A stretch of 10,034 nucleotides of DNA from Candidatus Bathyarchaeota archaeon (GTDB lineage Archaea; Thermoproteota; Bathyarchaeia; RBG-16-48-13; GCA-020355125): contig JAOZHK010000201.1 in the NCBI GenBank assembly GCA_026014905.1, positions 1-10,034 on the forward strand, written 5' to 3'. Positions 1-5,085 of the stretch are shown piece by piece (positions within the stretch are counted from its first letter, which is position 1; each line of letters starts with the position of its first letter). The position numbers and the translations under genes are program-made. The notes under the pieces are model-generated. The model was not told where the DNA came from. It was given only the letters and a program-made list of their open reading frames with translations, and made no database searches.

Positions 1-6
1 TTCATA

Positions 7-17
7 TGCGCGCGCGT
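7..17. repeat. CG-type palindromic element, copy 1
   Basis: Alternating CG block beginning five bases beyond the stop codon of the minus-strand methyltransferase gene. It is the least symmetric copy, with T rather than A before the CG run. Its position at a gene 3' end matches the other copies. Confidence 0.7.
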
Positions 18-21
18 TCAC

Positions 22-738
22 TCACCATATCCCAGGCAAAAGCCGATATTTGACCGTTTTCGTATATTCAGTATAACCCGCCAATTCTTGACGTAGCGTG
101 TTATCCTCCAACGCGGTACGCAACACGATGAGCTGCAGGTAGATTCCTGCAGGGATCATCGCCACACCTGATCCGATGATCATTGGGGCTGAGAATACAT
201 AGGCGATTCCAGCAAGGTATCCCGGATGCCGCACTACACGATACGGTCCAAGCGTCACCGCCCGGTGATCGCGATCTCGCTGGATTCTCACCGTGGGCTC
301 AAAATAAGGATTCACTGCCATCGCCCAGTTGAGCAGGACCGAGGAGAGGAGAAACAACAAGATTCCCGGGATAACAAATAGGCCATCTAACAGTGTCCCC
401 TTCCATCTCCCCACATCGAATCCCGCAACAAACGGCATCGCCAATAACACCACCAGGTTACTCACGCGCATCACAATTTCATCCCATCTTCTTGATCCCT
501 CACGGCGTAACACAAGTCTCGCCGCTAATAACTCGGGATTCAAACGATACTGTATGAGAATGCTAACAGAATAATGTAGGGTTGAAGCAATGAAGAACAT
601 CCATGCTCGCCCATCAATGGAACCCGCAGAGACATAGAAGACAACAATATTAACCAAGAGCATGACGCTGGATACAGCAAGCTGTTTCACGACAGTCATG
701 ACCGTTGCGACTTGCGATGGCTGTGTCAGTTCTCCCAC
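22..738 (-). CDS. Membrane isoprenylcysteine carboxyl methyltransferase (ICMT/PEMT)-like protein
   Basis: A 238-aa integral membrane protein. It has hydrophobic stretches at about residues 14-38, 44-63, 92-105, 116-140 and 172-206. The family signature G-P-Y-R-x-x-R-H-P-x-Y-L lies at residues 164-175, followed by an acidic ED pair near 211-212 and a conserved-looking C-terminal tyrosine-rich tail. In the ICMT/PEMT superfamily this region binds S-adenosylmethionine at the membrane face. Known members methylate prenylcysteine carboxylates or phospholipid head groups, and the substrate here cannot be inferred. The start at 738 is GTG preceded by AAGGTG. An internal ATG at 699 (residue 14) is a real alternative. 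The gene stands alone between two CG-type palindromes and is more GC-rich than the genes just to its right. A second family member lies at 2269-2877 but the two are clearly diverged. Confidence 0.85.
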   Translation of the reverse strand: MGELTQPSQVATVMTVVKQLAVSSVMLLVNIVVFYVSAGSIDGRAWMFFIASTLHYSVSILIQYRLNPELLAARLVLRREGSRRWDEIVMRVSNLVVLLAMPFVAGFDVGRWKGTLLDGLFVIPGILLFLLSSVLLNWAMAVNPYFEPTVRIQRDRDHRAVTLGPYRVVRHPGYLAGIAYVFSAPMIIGSGVAMIPAGIYLQLIVLRTALEDNTLRQELAGYTEYTKTVKYRLLPGIW

Positions 739-800
739 CTTAGTTTCGATACTAATGCACCCACGTTACTTGAGGAGAGGCATGCGTGTGTAAGCTCGTG

Positions 801-816
801 TACGCGCGCGCGCGTA
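801..816. repeat. CG-type palindromic element, copy 2 (longest)
   Basis: A perfect 16-bp palindrome, TA, six CG units, TA, in the gap between the methyltransferase and the beta-grasp gene. Alternating purine-pyrimidine DNA of this kind can adopt Z-form. An AGCT-type palindrome follows 26 bp further on. Confidence 0.85.
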
Positions 817-842
817 AAGAGCAAACATGCAAAGAGCTGAGT

Positions 843-852
843 TAGCTAGCTA
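843..852. repeat. AGCT-type palindromic element, copy 1
   Basis: Perfect 10-bp palindrome TAGCTAGCTA, directly adjoining the stop codon of the minus-strand gene 853-1134. It carries TAG in two frames on each strand. The right flank (ATC) is shared with the copies at 2897 and 4838. Confidence 0.85.
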
Positions 853-1134
853 TCAAACATCAAAAAAATACCAGACGGTTACTTCTTTTTCATCAATCGG
901 TTCATCCAGTATCCGTCTCACGATTCTGCCCTTAGAGGTTATTAAGAAATGGTCATAAAAATCTGCTTCTGCTTGTTTAAAATCAAAGTCCCGAACTTTT
1001 TGATACCTTGTTATTAGTGTGTGGATGACGTCTCCATATTTTGCCGTATTGTCCACAACATAAATGACTTCCAATTTATTATGACCAAACCATTTAGCGA
1101 TATCAAGTTGATGAAATTTTATCTTGACTTCCAT
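853..1134 (-). CDS. MoaD/ThiS-like beta-grasp protein, no diglycine tail
   Basis: A 93-aa protein. The reading frame is open back to TTG at 1158, but ATG at 1134 gives the start MEVKIKF, which is a typical first beta strand. The layout is a first strand (VKIKF), a second hydrophobic strand (LEVIYVV), a helix after an N-T-A turn, and a C-terminal part reading FLITSKGRIVR followed by L-D-E, then E-V-T-V before the end. That order resembles the sulfur-carrier/ubiquitin-like beta-grasp fold (MoaD, ThiS). It ends in FFDV, not the GG tail needed for sulfur transfer or conjugation, so it would not act as a carrier in the usual way. The fold assignment is my inference from pattern. The stop codon touches an AGCT palindrome. 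The segment 1198-1217 upstream contains a TTTATTTATC stretch that could be its TATA box, though it is rather far from the start. Confidence 0.6.
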   Translation of the reverse strand: MEVKIKFHQLDIAKWFGHNKLEVIYVVDNTAKYGDVIHTLITRYQKVRDFDFKQAEADFYDHFLITSKGRIVRRILDEPIDEKEVTVWYFFDV

Positions 1135-1197
1135 GATTTCTTCAGACAGCGCATCCAACCCCTAGTCATTTCAGACTTCCACTAAGTTTTCACTGGC

Positions 1198-1217
1198 GAT
1201 GATAAATAAAGCTAGCT
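1198..1217 (-). repeat. 20-bp inverted repeat, left copy, containing AGCT element
   Basis: Read on the minus strand this is agctagctttatttatcatc, identical over 20 bp to plus-strand 2980-2999. It includes the AGCT-type palindrome (core extends to 1219) followed by a TATA-like TTTATTTA stretch pointing at the beta-grasp gene. Identity stops abruptly at both ends. Confidence 0.85.
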
Positions 1218-1223
1218 AGTCAA

Positions 1224-1233
1224 TAATATAAAA
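1224..1233 (+). promoter_or_regulatory. TATA-like box for gene 1268-1588
   Basis: TAATATAAAA lies about 38 bp upstream of the ATG at 1268 and just outside the AGCT palindrome. A Shine-Dalgarno-like AGGAG follows at 1255-1259, eight bases before the ATG. Spacing fits an archaeal promoter with a short leader. Confidence 0.5.
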
Positions 1234-1267
1234 ATGAATTACGATTACTCTGATAGGAGACGTGTAT

Positions 1268-1588
1268 ATGTTCCTTCATGGGCACAGTCTGAATGCTGAA
1301 GAACGTTTTTTACTGAAACGTTTAATCACCACTTGGAAACCATATTGGAAACCGATTCAATCAGTACAAACACAAGAAGAAGAATATATTCAAGTAACCG
1401 AAAGAATTGCTGAAATAATTTGTCAAGAAGTGATTGCCCAAGAACACAGAATACCAGAGCACGTAGACGAAGTATTTGAAAGAATAGACATGGAATTGAC
1501 AGGTAGACTCAATCAAGAGGATAGACGATCGTCGATGATGGAACTCCGTAACCTTGTAGAAAAAAACCTGAATGCCGAAAAGCAGTAG
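1268..1588 (+). CDS. Hypothetical helical protein, 106 aa
   Basis: I do not recognise this protein. It is charged and probably almost all alpha-helical, with no signal peptide, membrane segment or cysteine pair that would suggest metal binding. The N-terminal third contains a W-K-P-Y-W-K-P repeat near residues 24-30. The rest is glutamate- and arginine-rich with leucine spacing that could support helical packing. ATG at 1268 is preferred because AGGAG sits eight bases upstream. A GTG six bases earlier (1262) lies too close to that site. The gene is a single-gene unit, with an AGCT palindrome and promoter before it and a CG palindrome eight bases after its stop. It points away from both neighbours, so it is not in an operon. 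Confidence 0.65.
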   Translation: MFLHGHSLNAEERFLLKRLITTWKPYWKPIQSVQTQEEEYIQVTERIAEIICQEVIAQEHRIPEHVDEVFERIDMELTGRLNQEDRRSSMMELRNLVEKNLNAEKQ

Positions 1589-1596
1589 TAACAGAC

Positions 1597-1608
1597 ACGC
1601 GCGCGCGT
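1597..1608. repeat. CG-type palindromic element, copy 3
   Basis: Perfect 12-bp palindrome acgcgcgcgcgt, eight bases past the stop of gene 1268-1588. A short AT run and then ATAGGAAA (1621-1628) follow. The same two parts occur in inverted order at 2160-2179, on the other side of the nuclease-like gene. Confidence 0.9.
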
Positions 1609-1650
1609 TATTATATATACATAGGAAATGCTTGCGTAATTATGTGTAAG

Positions 1651-2028
1651 TTAATCTCTAATGTGTAGCGTATCATCAGGTTTTTTTCTTGAATTGATTT
1701 CCCTTTGAATTCTAGGAATATCGTCAGGTGTTAGGGGTTGAAGGTCTAGTTGATCCATTTGGGGATTACTGAACGTAACATGACGAACATGGAATCTTGA
1801 ATAACGTTTCTTGACGACATCGTATAATTCATCAAAACTAATATCTCGATGCTGCAATAATCCCACTTCTATAACAATGGCTGCTTGATTTTTAATGGCA
1901 ATCACATCAAAGATATACTTGCTTCCAAAAAGGTATAATGGAACTTCAACATCAACTTTGAATCCTAGTTGTTGAAACATTCTTGCGATGGCCCATTTAC
2001 CGCTTAGATGATCCCAGGATTCTGACAT
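1651..2028 (-). CDS. PD-(D/E)XK nuclease-like protein
   Basis: A 125-aa protein from ATG at 2028. An N-terminal helix (KWAIARMFQQLGF) is followed by strands carrying E28 and D41, then I-V-I-E-V-G with E54, and a helix with conserved-looking D-E-L-Y. The order helix, (E), D, ExG with a hydrophobic strand around E matches the restriction-endonuclease-like fold. The usual lysine after E54 is replaced by glycine (E-V-G), as in some divergent or inactive members, so catalysis is uncertain. The frame is open to 2142, which would add 38 residues, but a TATA box at 2061-2069 sits correctly for 2028 and the extension shows no domain. The gene lies alone between two CG palindromes in an inverted-repeat arrangement. 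A role in cutting or moving this cassette is only a hypothesis. It could also be an orphan restriction-like gene. Confidence 0.6.
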   Translation of the reverse strand: MSESWDHLSGKWAIARMFQQLGFKVDVEVPLYLFGSKYIFDVIAIKNQAAIVIEVGLLQHRDISFDELYDVVKKRYSRFHVRHVTFSNPQMDQLDLQPLTPDDIPRIQREINSRKKPDDTLHIRD

Positions 2029-2060
2029 ATCCTTTCCAGATTTGGTTAGAATTTTGATGT

Positions 2061-2069
2061 TATTTATAA
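2061..2069 (-). promoter_or_regulatory. TATA box for the nuclease-like gene
   Basis: On the minus strand this reads TTATAAATA, close to the archaeal TATA consensus, with its centre about 36 bp upstream of ATG 2028. Initiation some 25 bp downstream would give a leader of about ten bases with a GGAAAGG-like purine stretch. It is the main reason for choosing the shorter start. Confidence 0.55.
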
Positions 2070-2149
2070 CTACTGCTGCTTGACAAAGCGCGTGCGTAGT
2101 GGAGATAAAATTTCTGGGGTATCTGTCATCCAATATACACATGCGTGCT

Positions 2150-2161
2150 AACTAGCTAGTT
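2150..2161. repeat. AGCT-type palindromic element (CTAG variant)
   Basis: Perfect 12-bp palindrome aactagctagtt, eight bases outside the upstream end of the nuclease reading frame and six bases before a CG palindrome. This is the tightest pairing of the two element types in the window. Confidence 0.85.
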
Positions 2162-2167
2162 TCCTAT

Positions 2168-2179
2168 ACGCGCGCGCGT
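2168..2179. repeat. CG-type palindromic element, copy 4
   Basis: Perfect 12-bp palindrome acgcgcgcgcgt. Read on the minus strand it is followed by ATAGGAAA, as the copy at 1597 is on the plus strand, so the two form inverted ends of the 583-bp segment 1597-2179. Confidence 0.9.
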
Positions 2180-2257
2180 CTGTCTCGGTTGGTTCTAGGA
2201 AATAACATTCAAGCCGATATCTTAAAGATTACATCACTGATAAGAGACCTGAGACAG
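2180..2257. other. Short noncoding segment with terminal inverted repeat
   Basis: This gene-free stretch directly abuts a CG palindrome on the left and ends five bases before an AGCT palindrome. Its ends are inverted copies: CTGTCTC at 2180-2186 and GAGACAG at 2251-2257, with GG/CC continuing inward after a one-base offset. No plausible start plus reading frame is seen. It could be an RNA-coding unit, a recombination site or a remnant of a cassette. Confidence 0.45.
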
Positions 2258-2262
2258 TAGTC

Positions 2263-2274
2263 AGCTAGCTAGCT
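2263..2274. repeat. AGCT-type palindromic element supplying a stop codon
   Basis: Perfect 12-bp palindrome agctagctagct. The minus-strand TAG at 2271-2269 is the stop codon of the methyltransferase gene. The right flank TTG is shared with the copies at 5210 and 5264. Confidence 0.9.
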
Positions 2275-2877
2275 TGCAAGTAACCCAAATAGTAGGAGCA
2301 CGGGGATACCGATGGAACTTAAGAGAGTGAACTCTTTCTTATGAGGCTTCACAAATGGGATGAAGAACGGTGTCTGCCGTTGATAGCTCATATAGACTAC
2401 TCCAAACTGTCGTATGAGAGCCTGCTCTTCAATATACGCTAATAGAATATAGGTCAATAGTGCTAGGAACCAGACACCAATGGTCTGGTTTGGTGTTAAA
2501 AAGCCCACCCCAAACGTGTTTGTGAGGATCCAGACACTCCAGCTTGTGCACGCGAGCATCACGAGGATCATTCCCAGATATTGAGGGTGTCGAATGAACC
2601 GGTAAGGTCCTGAAGTGATTAACCCCCGATGTTTCGTTCGCTTCATGTAAATAACTGAGTACATGAGAATCACAAGACCAATAATTGCGACTATCTTCTC
2701 GAAAACACACAGCGGGGTGAAGAAATCCACTACTGCTGACACGACATTGACGGGAAAATTAGTGAAGACCAATAAGACATACCCTGCAAAAGGGAGGGTC
2801 ATTAAACCTGTCCAAGCGGGAACAGATTGCACAAGAGGAATACAGTATACAGCGACTTTGAGGAATACTGATCTCAT
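2269..2877 (-). CDS. Second membrane ICMT/PEMT-like methyltransferase
   Basis: A 202-aa membrane protein from ATG 2877 (TTG at 2892 would add five residues). Hydrophobic segments lie at about residues 5-20, 25-48, 60-78, 100-120, 130-150 and 185-200. The signature S-G-P-Y-R-F-I-R-H-P-Q-Y-L-G is at about 89-102, with a downstream E-E-Q-A-L and F-G-x-x-Y-x-x-Y near 150-165. This is the conserved SAM-binding half of the isoprenylcysteine carboxyl methyltransferase/PEMT superfamily. The enzyme would methylate a membrane-associated substrate, which is not identifiable from sequence. Its last three residues and the TAG stop run into an AGCT palindrome, and another AGCT palindrome lies 20 bp upstream of the start, so it forms a bracketed single-gene unit. 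It is diverged from the family member at 22-738 and does not look like a recent duplicate. Confidence 0.85.
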   Translation of the reverse strand: MRSVFLKVAVYCIPLVQSVPAWTGLMTLPFAGYVLLVFTNFPVNVVSAVVDFFTPLCVFEKIVAIIGLVILMYSVIYMKRTKHRGLITSGPYRFIRHPQYLGMILVMLACTSWSVWILTNTFGVGFLTPNQTIGVWFLALLTYILLAYIEEQALIRQFGVVYMSYQRQTPFFIPFVKPHKKEFTLLSSIGIPVLLLFGLLAS

Positions 2878-2896
2878 TTTACTAAGGGCCAATGTC

Positions 2897-2906
2897 TAGC
2901 TAGCTA
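2897..2906. repeat. AGCT-type palindromic element
   Basis: Perfect 10-bp palindrome TAGCTAGCTA, 20 bp upstream of the methyltransferase ATG. With the copy at 2263 it brackets that gene. The right flank TC is shared with the copies at 843 and 4838. Confidence 0.85.
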
Positions 2907-2936
2907 TCGTGTTTGTGATAGATAATACTATGTTTT

Positions 2937-2965
2937 AGAACGTTCTGTTCAACGTTATTGAACAG
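2937..2965. promoter_or_regulatory. Overlapping palindrome and hairpin, possible operator
   Basis: AGAACGTTCT at 2937-2946 is a perfect 10-bp palindrome. It overlaps a perfect 8-bp stem, CTGTTCAA (2945-2952) pairing with TTGAACAG (2958-2965) across a 5-base loop. The pair lies 60-90 bp upstream of the second methyltransferase start. The two alternative dyads suggest a protein-binding site, with an RNA hairpin as the other option. No T-run follows, so a terminator is less likely. Confidence 0.5.
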
Positions 2966-2979
2966 TATCTCACATAGCG

Positions 2980-2999
2980 AGCTAGCTTTATTTATCATC
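2980..2999 (+). repeat. 20-bp inverted repeat, right copy, containing AGCT element
   Basis: agctagctttatttatcatc, the exact reverse complement of 1198-1217. It begins with the 8-bp AGCTAGCT palindrome and continues with a TATA-like TTTATTTA stretch. Here that stretch points to the right, into the 3' end of a broken minus-strand gene, where a promoter makes no sense. One base later a CG palindrome begins. Confidence 0.85.
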
Positions 3000-3423
3000 T
3001 ACGCGCGCGCGTACGTTGTGTCATCGCTCGACACATTGGTCCTTCAGGACCTTCGAGGATGGATGGCCCCATCGGTTGCGTACCCGTGAGTTGTTGTGTA
3101 CTCATGGCTCCACAGTTTGCGAGTTGGATGACGATAGAACTCCCGGCGTGATGTACGGCGTTCACCATCTTTGTGAGTCCGGGGATGAAGTCGTCGTTGT
3201 AGATCGCGAGTTGTTTGGGCGGCGATTGTCCGTCTTTGGAGACGTATGCAAATCCCGGAATAATCATGCCTACACCGCCTTTTGTCAGGTCGACTAAGAG
3301 GTCAATGAGTTCTGGTGTGACAAATCCATCGTCGGTCGCCATGCATTCGTACGTTGCAGAGCGTACAAAGCGATTCTTCAAGGTCACGCCATTAATAGTT
3401 GTAACGTCAAAGAGTGTTTTCAT
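2995..3423 (-). pseudogene. Truncated Old Yellow Enzyme-family NADH:flavin oxidoreductase
   Basis: The 142-aa frame starts like a full family member: MKTLFDVTTINGVTLKNRFVRSAT, then the segment GGVGMIIPGFAYVS and a strand ending in I-V-I-Q-L-A-N-C-G near residues 97-105. Old Yellow Enzymes are TIM barrels of roughly 330-400 residues that bind FMN and reduce activated double bonds. Here only about the first 135 residues remain. Homology ends at C-R-A-M-T, a conserved point where a helix would begin. The frame then reads through the CG palindrome at 3000-3013, adding T-R-A-R-R before a TGA. Barrel strands 4-8 and most of the FMN site are therefore missing, so the product is very unlikely to be an active enzyme. 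The break coincides with the palindrome, which points to recombination there and not a simple point mutation. A TATA-like box is intact upstream, so the fragment may still be transcribed. Confidence 0.8.
3000..3013. repeat. CG-type palindromic element at a gene breakpoint
   Basis: Perfect 14-bp palindrome with core acgcgcgcgcgt. It marks the exact end of Old Yellow Enzyme homology on the right and immediately follows the 20-bp inverted repeat on the left. Confidence 0.9.
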
Positions 3424-3458
3424 CGTTTAAAATCCTCACTGTCAATTATGGAGAATTG

Positions 3459-3491
3459 CATATATGTAGTACTACGTTTATACTAGGTATA
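3459..3491. promoter_or_regulatory. Divergent promoter with palindromes
   Basis: This lies between the minus-strand Old Yellow Enzyme fragment (start 3423) and the plus-strand winged-helix/cupin gene (start 3515). CATATATG (3459-3466) is about 38 bp upstream of the minus-strand start and can serve as its TATA box. A perfect palindrome GTAGTACTAC (3466-3475) and an inverted repeat TATAC-TAG-GTATA (3479-3491) follow. The TTTATA at 3477-3482 could be the plus-strand TATA box. The dyads are plausible operator sites, perhaps for the adjacent winged-helix protein, but this is inference. Confidence 0.5.
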
Positions 3492-3514
3492 CGACGATTT
3501 TCAAGTGATCGACT

Positions 3515-4222
3515 ATGGCTACCGTATCTCACAATGACATCTGGCTATATATTTATGAGCAGGGCGAAGTACGGACTCGCGACTTGCTTAATCACTTTGT
3601 GAAAACCAAACAAATTTCACGTGGATCTCTATTCAAGTATAAACGCCAACTGGAGCAAGAAGGCAAAATTGCGTCCAAACCTATCCACGAACGCCCTCCC
3701 TATAATCTCTATTTCGTGCCAGAAAACATGCAGCAATATGTTGAGGCGTTACGACGATACAAACGCTTTCCTCCAACTTTATACGGGTACTGTACCCAAG
3801 ACATTGAATGGACCGATGCGCCCAAAGACATGTTTCTCACCGCTGTCAAAGAAAAAATTCTATGGCATGACGAAGAGACAGGGGCTATCATGTCCTTATT
3901 GAAGGTACCACTTGGATTATGGGGAGAACCTCACATTTTTCCATACGCAAATCAATGGTATTATGGTTTAGAAGGCGAATCTGAAAACCCTAACGGTAAA
4001 AAAACATCAGCAAAGGGAATATTTGGGTTTTTACCTAAAGGTGCGCTTGAAATTGGAAGTATAATATCAAAAGAAACGTTGCTCATCATCTTCTGGGATG
4101 GTCCAAGAACTCAAATAAAAATCAAACCGGATGAAATTGATAGATATCCTCGTATGAAATGGGGATTCGACGCACGCACTCGTTGGACTCAAATCTCTAA
4201 CTCGCATAATTCTAATAGATAG
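3515..4222 (+). CDS. Winged-helix DNA-binding / cupin fusion protein
   Basis: A 235-aa protein in two parts. Residues 5-70 look like a winged helix: a first helix (DIWLYIYEQG), a helix pair (TRDLLNHFV and SRGSLFKYKRQLEQEG) and a beta wing (KIASKPIHERPPYNLYFV). Residues 115-200 look like a cupin beta barrel: ILWHDEETGAIMSLLKVPLG, then W-G-E-P-H-I-F-P-Y-A-N-Q-W-Y-Y-G-L-E-G-E, then GIFGFLPKGALEIG and a closing strand LLIIFWDGP. Related cupins usually carry H-x-H at the E-P-H position and a histidine after P-K-G. Here the second histidine is phenylalanine and the later one is absent, leaving H140, so the pocket probably senses a ligand without the standard metal site. A ligand-responsive transcription regulator is the best guess, with the divergent broken oxidoreductase gene as a possible former target. 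Confidence 0.65.
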   Translation: MATVSHNDIWLYIYEQGEVRTRDLLNHFVKTKQISRGSLFKYKRQLEQEGKIASKPIHERPPYNLYFVPENMQQYVEALRRYKRFPPTLYGYCTQDIEWTDAPKDMFLTAVKEKILWHDEETGAIMSLLKVPLGLWGEPHIFPYANQWYYGLEGESENPNGKKTSAKGIFGFLPKGALEIGSIISKETLLIIFWDGPRTQIKIKPDEIDRYPRMKWGFDARTRWTQISNSHNSNR

Positions 4223-4474
4223 AGTGGAGCGTGCAAATAATAATCAACTTTTCCTAACTCTGGTTATGATAAGCGGGATCATATCAGACCTCAAAGAATA
4301 CCCCTCCCCCTGTTCCTACATCACCTACTAAATAGCAGGACAGCATCTCTCTTCTTTGAGCGAGGAAGGAAGGGAGACCCCACCACTATTTGCCCTATTC
4401 GTAATGCGAATCTCTTCTCCCTCGCTGACCTCCTCTAGTCGTCTTACTCATACAACACAAATGGTGAGGATAGC
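4223..4474 (+). other. Noncoding stretch with several small inverted repeats
   Basis: I see no gene here. After the winged-helix/cupin stop there is a T-rich CTTTTC and a stem TATGAT/ATCATA (4265-4270 with 4278-4283, 7-base loop). Further on, AGCGAGG (4359-4365) can pair with CCTCGCT (4420-4426), enclosing a small hairpin ATTCG-taatg-CGAAT (4397-4411). Such nested pairing might reflect a structured RNA, but no tRNA arms fit. The last bases (GGTGAG, 4463-4468) are the ribosome binding site of the next gene. Confidence 0.35.
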
Positions 4475-4621
4475 ATGTTCAATCGAGAACAGTGTGGAAA
4501 CCCGTGGAACATAACATGTCATCGTAAGGATATTCAAGTGTACATTCAGTATCAGGAAGAGCAACGACCCATCTGCCGATCCTGCTGGCAGACCATCGCA
4601 AAACCGAAGTACGAGTGGTAG
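4475..4621 (+). CDS. Small zinc-ribbon-like protein, 48 aa
   Basis: ATG at 4475 is preceded, six bases away, by GGTGAG, a good match to the archaeal anti-Shine-Dalgarno. The 48-residue product has four cysteines arranged C7, C15 and C34-x-x-C37, with a histidine directly after C15, and an amphipathic stretch QVYIQYQEE between the two pairs. That is the layout of a one-zinc ribbon or treble-clef type fold. It ends with the aromatic motif K-Y-E-W. Such tiny zinc proteins are common in archaea and often bind nucleic acids or protein partners, and this one's role is unknown. Its stop codon overlaps the GTG start of the next gene by seven bases, implying translational coupling. Confidence 0.65.
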   Translation: MFNREQCGNPWNITCHRKDIQVYIQYQEEQRPICRSCWQTIAKPKYEW

Positions 4622-4806
4622 CTAAGATATCAGATATTTTATTTCACAAGCTCACGTCCATGACTTCTCACATCGCCAGGAAAGAAGGAATGACATACGA
4701 GCACTGGAATGATCCTTCATGGAAACGCTATTACGCGATTCCCTTTGAACTCGCGTATGAAGCATTGCTTTATGAGGTGTCAATTGGCGAGACGCGCGCG
4801 CGCTAA
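4615..4806 (+). CDS. Hypothetical 63-aa protein coupled to the zinc-ribbon gene
   Basis: The GTG start at 4615 lies inside the last codons of the preceding zinc-ribbon gene, so the two frames overlap by seven bases and were probably translated together. I do not recognise the product. It is soluble and mainly helical, with an aromatic patch near the middle (H-W-N-D-P-S-W-K-R-Y-Y) and a hydrophobic helix FELAYEALLYEV after it. The final residues T-R-A-R are encoded by the CG-type palindrome at 4793-4803, and the TAA follows immediately. The same T-R-A-R ending is seen in the truncated oxidoreductase at 2995-3423. The natural C-terminus may therefore have been replaced. An alternative start is ATG at 4660. 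Confidence 0.5.
   Translation: MVAKISDILFHKLTSMTSHIARKEGMTYEHWNDPSWKRYYAIPFELAYEALLYEVSIGETRAR
4793..4803. repeat. CG-type palindromic element inside a coding end
   Basis: ACG followed by CG repeats, continuing to GCT and not the usual GT, so it is slightly degenerate. It encodes the last residues of gene 4615-4806. A partial AGCTAGTT (4813-4820) and a full AGCT palindrome (4838) follow. Confidence 0.8.
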
Positions 4807-4837
4807 CGTTAAAGCTAGTTAATCGTAAGTTATTTTA

Positions 4838-4847
4838 AGCTAGCTAT
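4838..4847. repeat. AGCT-type palindromic element
   Basis: AGCTAGCT palindrome followed by AT, with the same right flank (ATC) as the copies at 843 and 2897. It lies about 67 bp upstream of the small membrane peptide gene. Confidence 0.8.
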
Positions 4848-4913
4848 CCCCTCTCAAGATTCACCCTTCGACATTGTTATACCTCGACACGGACACTAAT
4901 ATCATGGCACAAT

Positions 4914-4997
4914 ATGCAGAATCAAGATGCCTTCGCACTCATCATTCTCGGCGCCCTCGCCGCAATCATCTTCTGGGCATTAATCATGCCACCGTAA
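4914..4997 (+). CDS. Tiny single-pass membrane peptide, 27 aa
   Basis: ATG at 4914 opens a 27-codon frame with a polar N-terminus (MQNQDA), a hydrophobic stretch of about 19 residues (residues 7-25, FALIILGALAAIIFWALIM) and a short P-P end. The length suits one transmembrane helix. The stop TAA is directly followed by GCTAG, a partial AGCT element, as at other gene ends nearby. No strong ribosome binding site is present and a chance frame of this length is possible, but the clean hydrophobic design argues for a real microprotein. Another frame in the same stretch (ATG 4904) is arginine- and histidine-rich and looks spurious. Confidence 0.45.
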   Translation: MQNQDAFALIILGALAAIIFWALIMPP

Positions 4998-5085
4998 GCT
5001 AGATTAAATGCCAATGGTGTGATCATTACCCCTCTCCCTTAAGCTACATCCCTTGTTATCTATTGACACATCAGAAGAGCTGTCT

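Noticed and set aside
2429..2899. Open frames on both strands across the second methyltransferase gene
   Set aside because: They are shadows of a gene with clear family motifs and membrane segments.
1198..2999. Insertion sequence with terminal inverted repeats
   Set aside because: No transposase is encoded and no target-site duplication flanks the repeats, so it is reported only as an inverted-repeat-bounded segment.
4359..4426. Possible tRNA from a 7-bp stem enclosing 68 bases
   Set aside because: No D arm, no anticodon arm of the right size and no TTCGA loop fit at the required distances.
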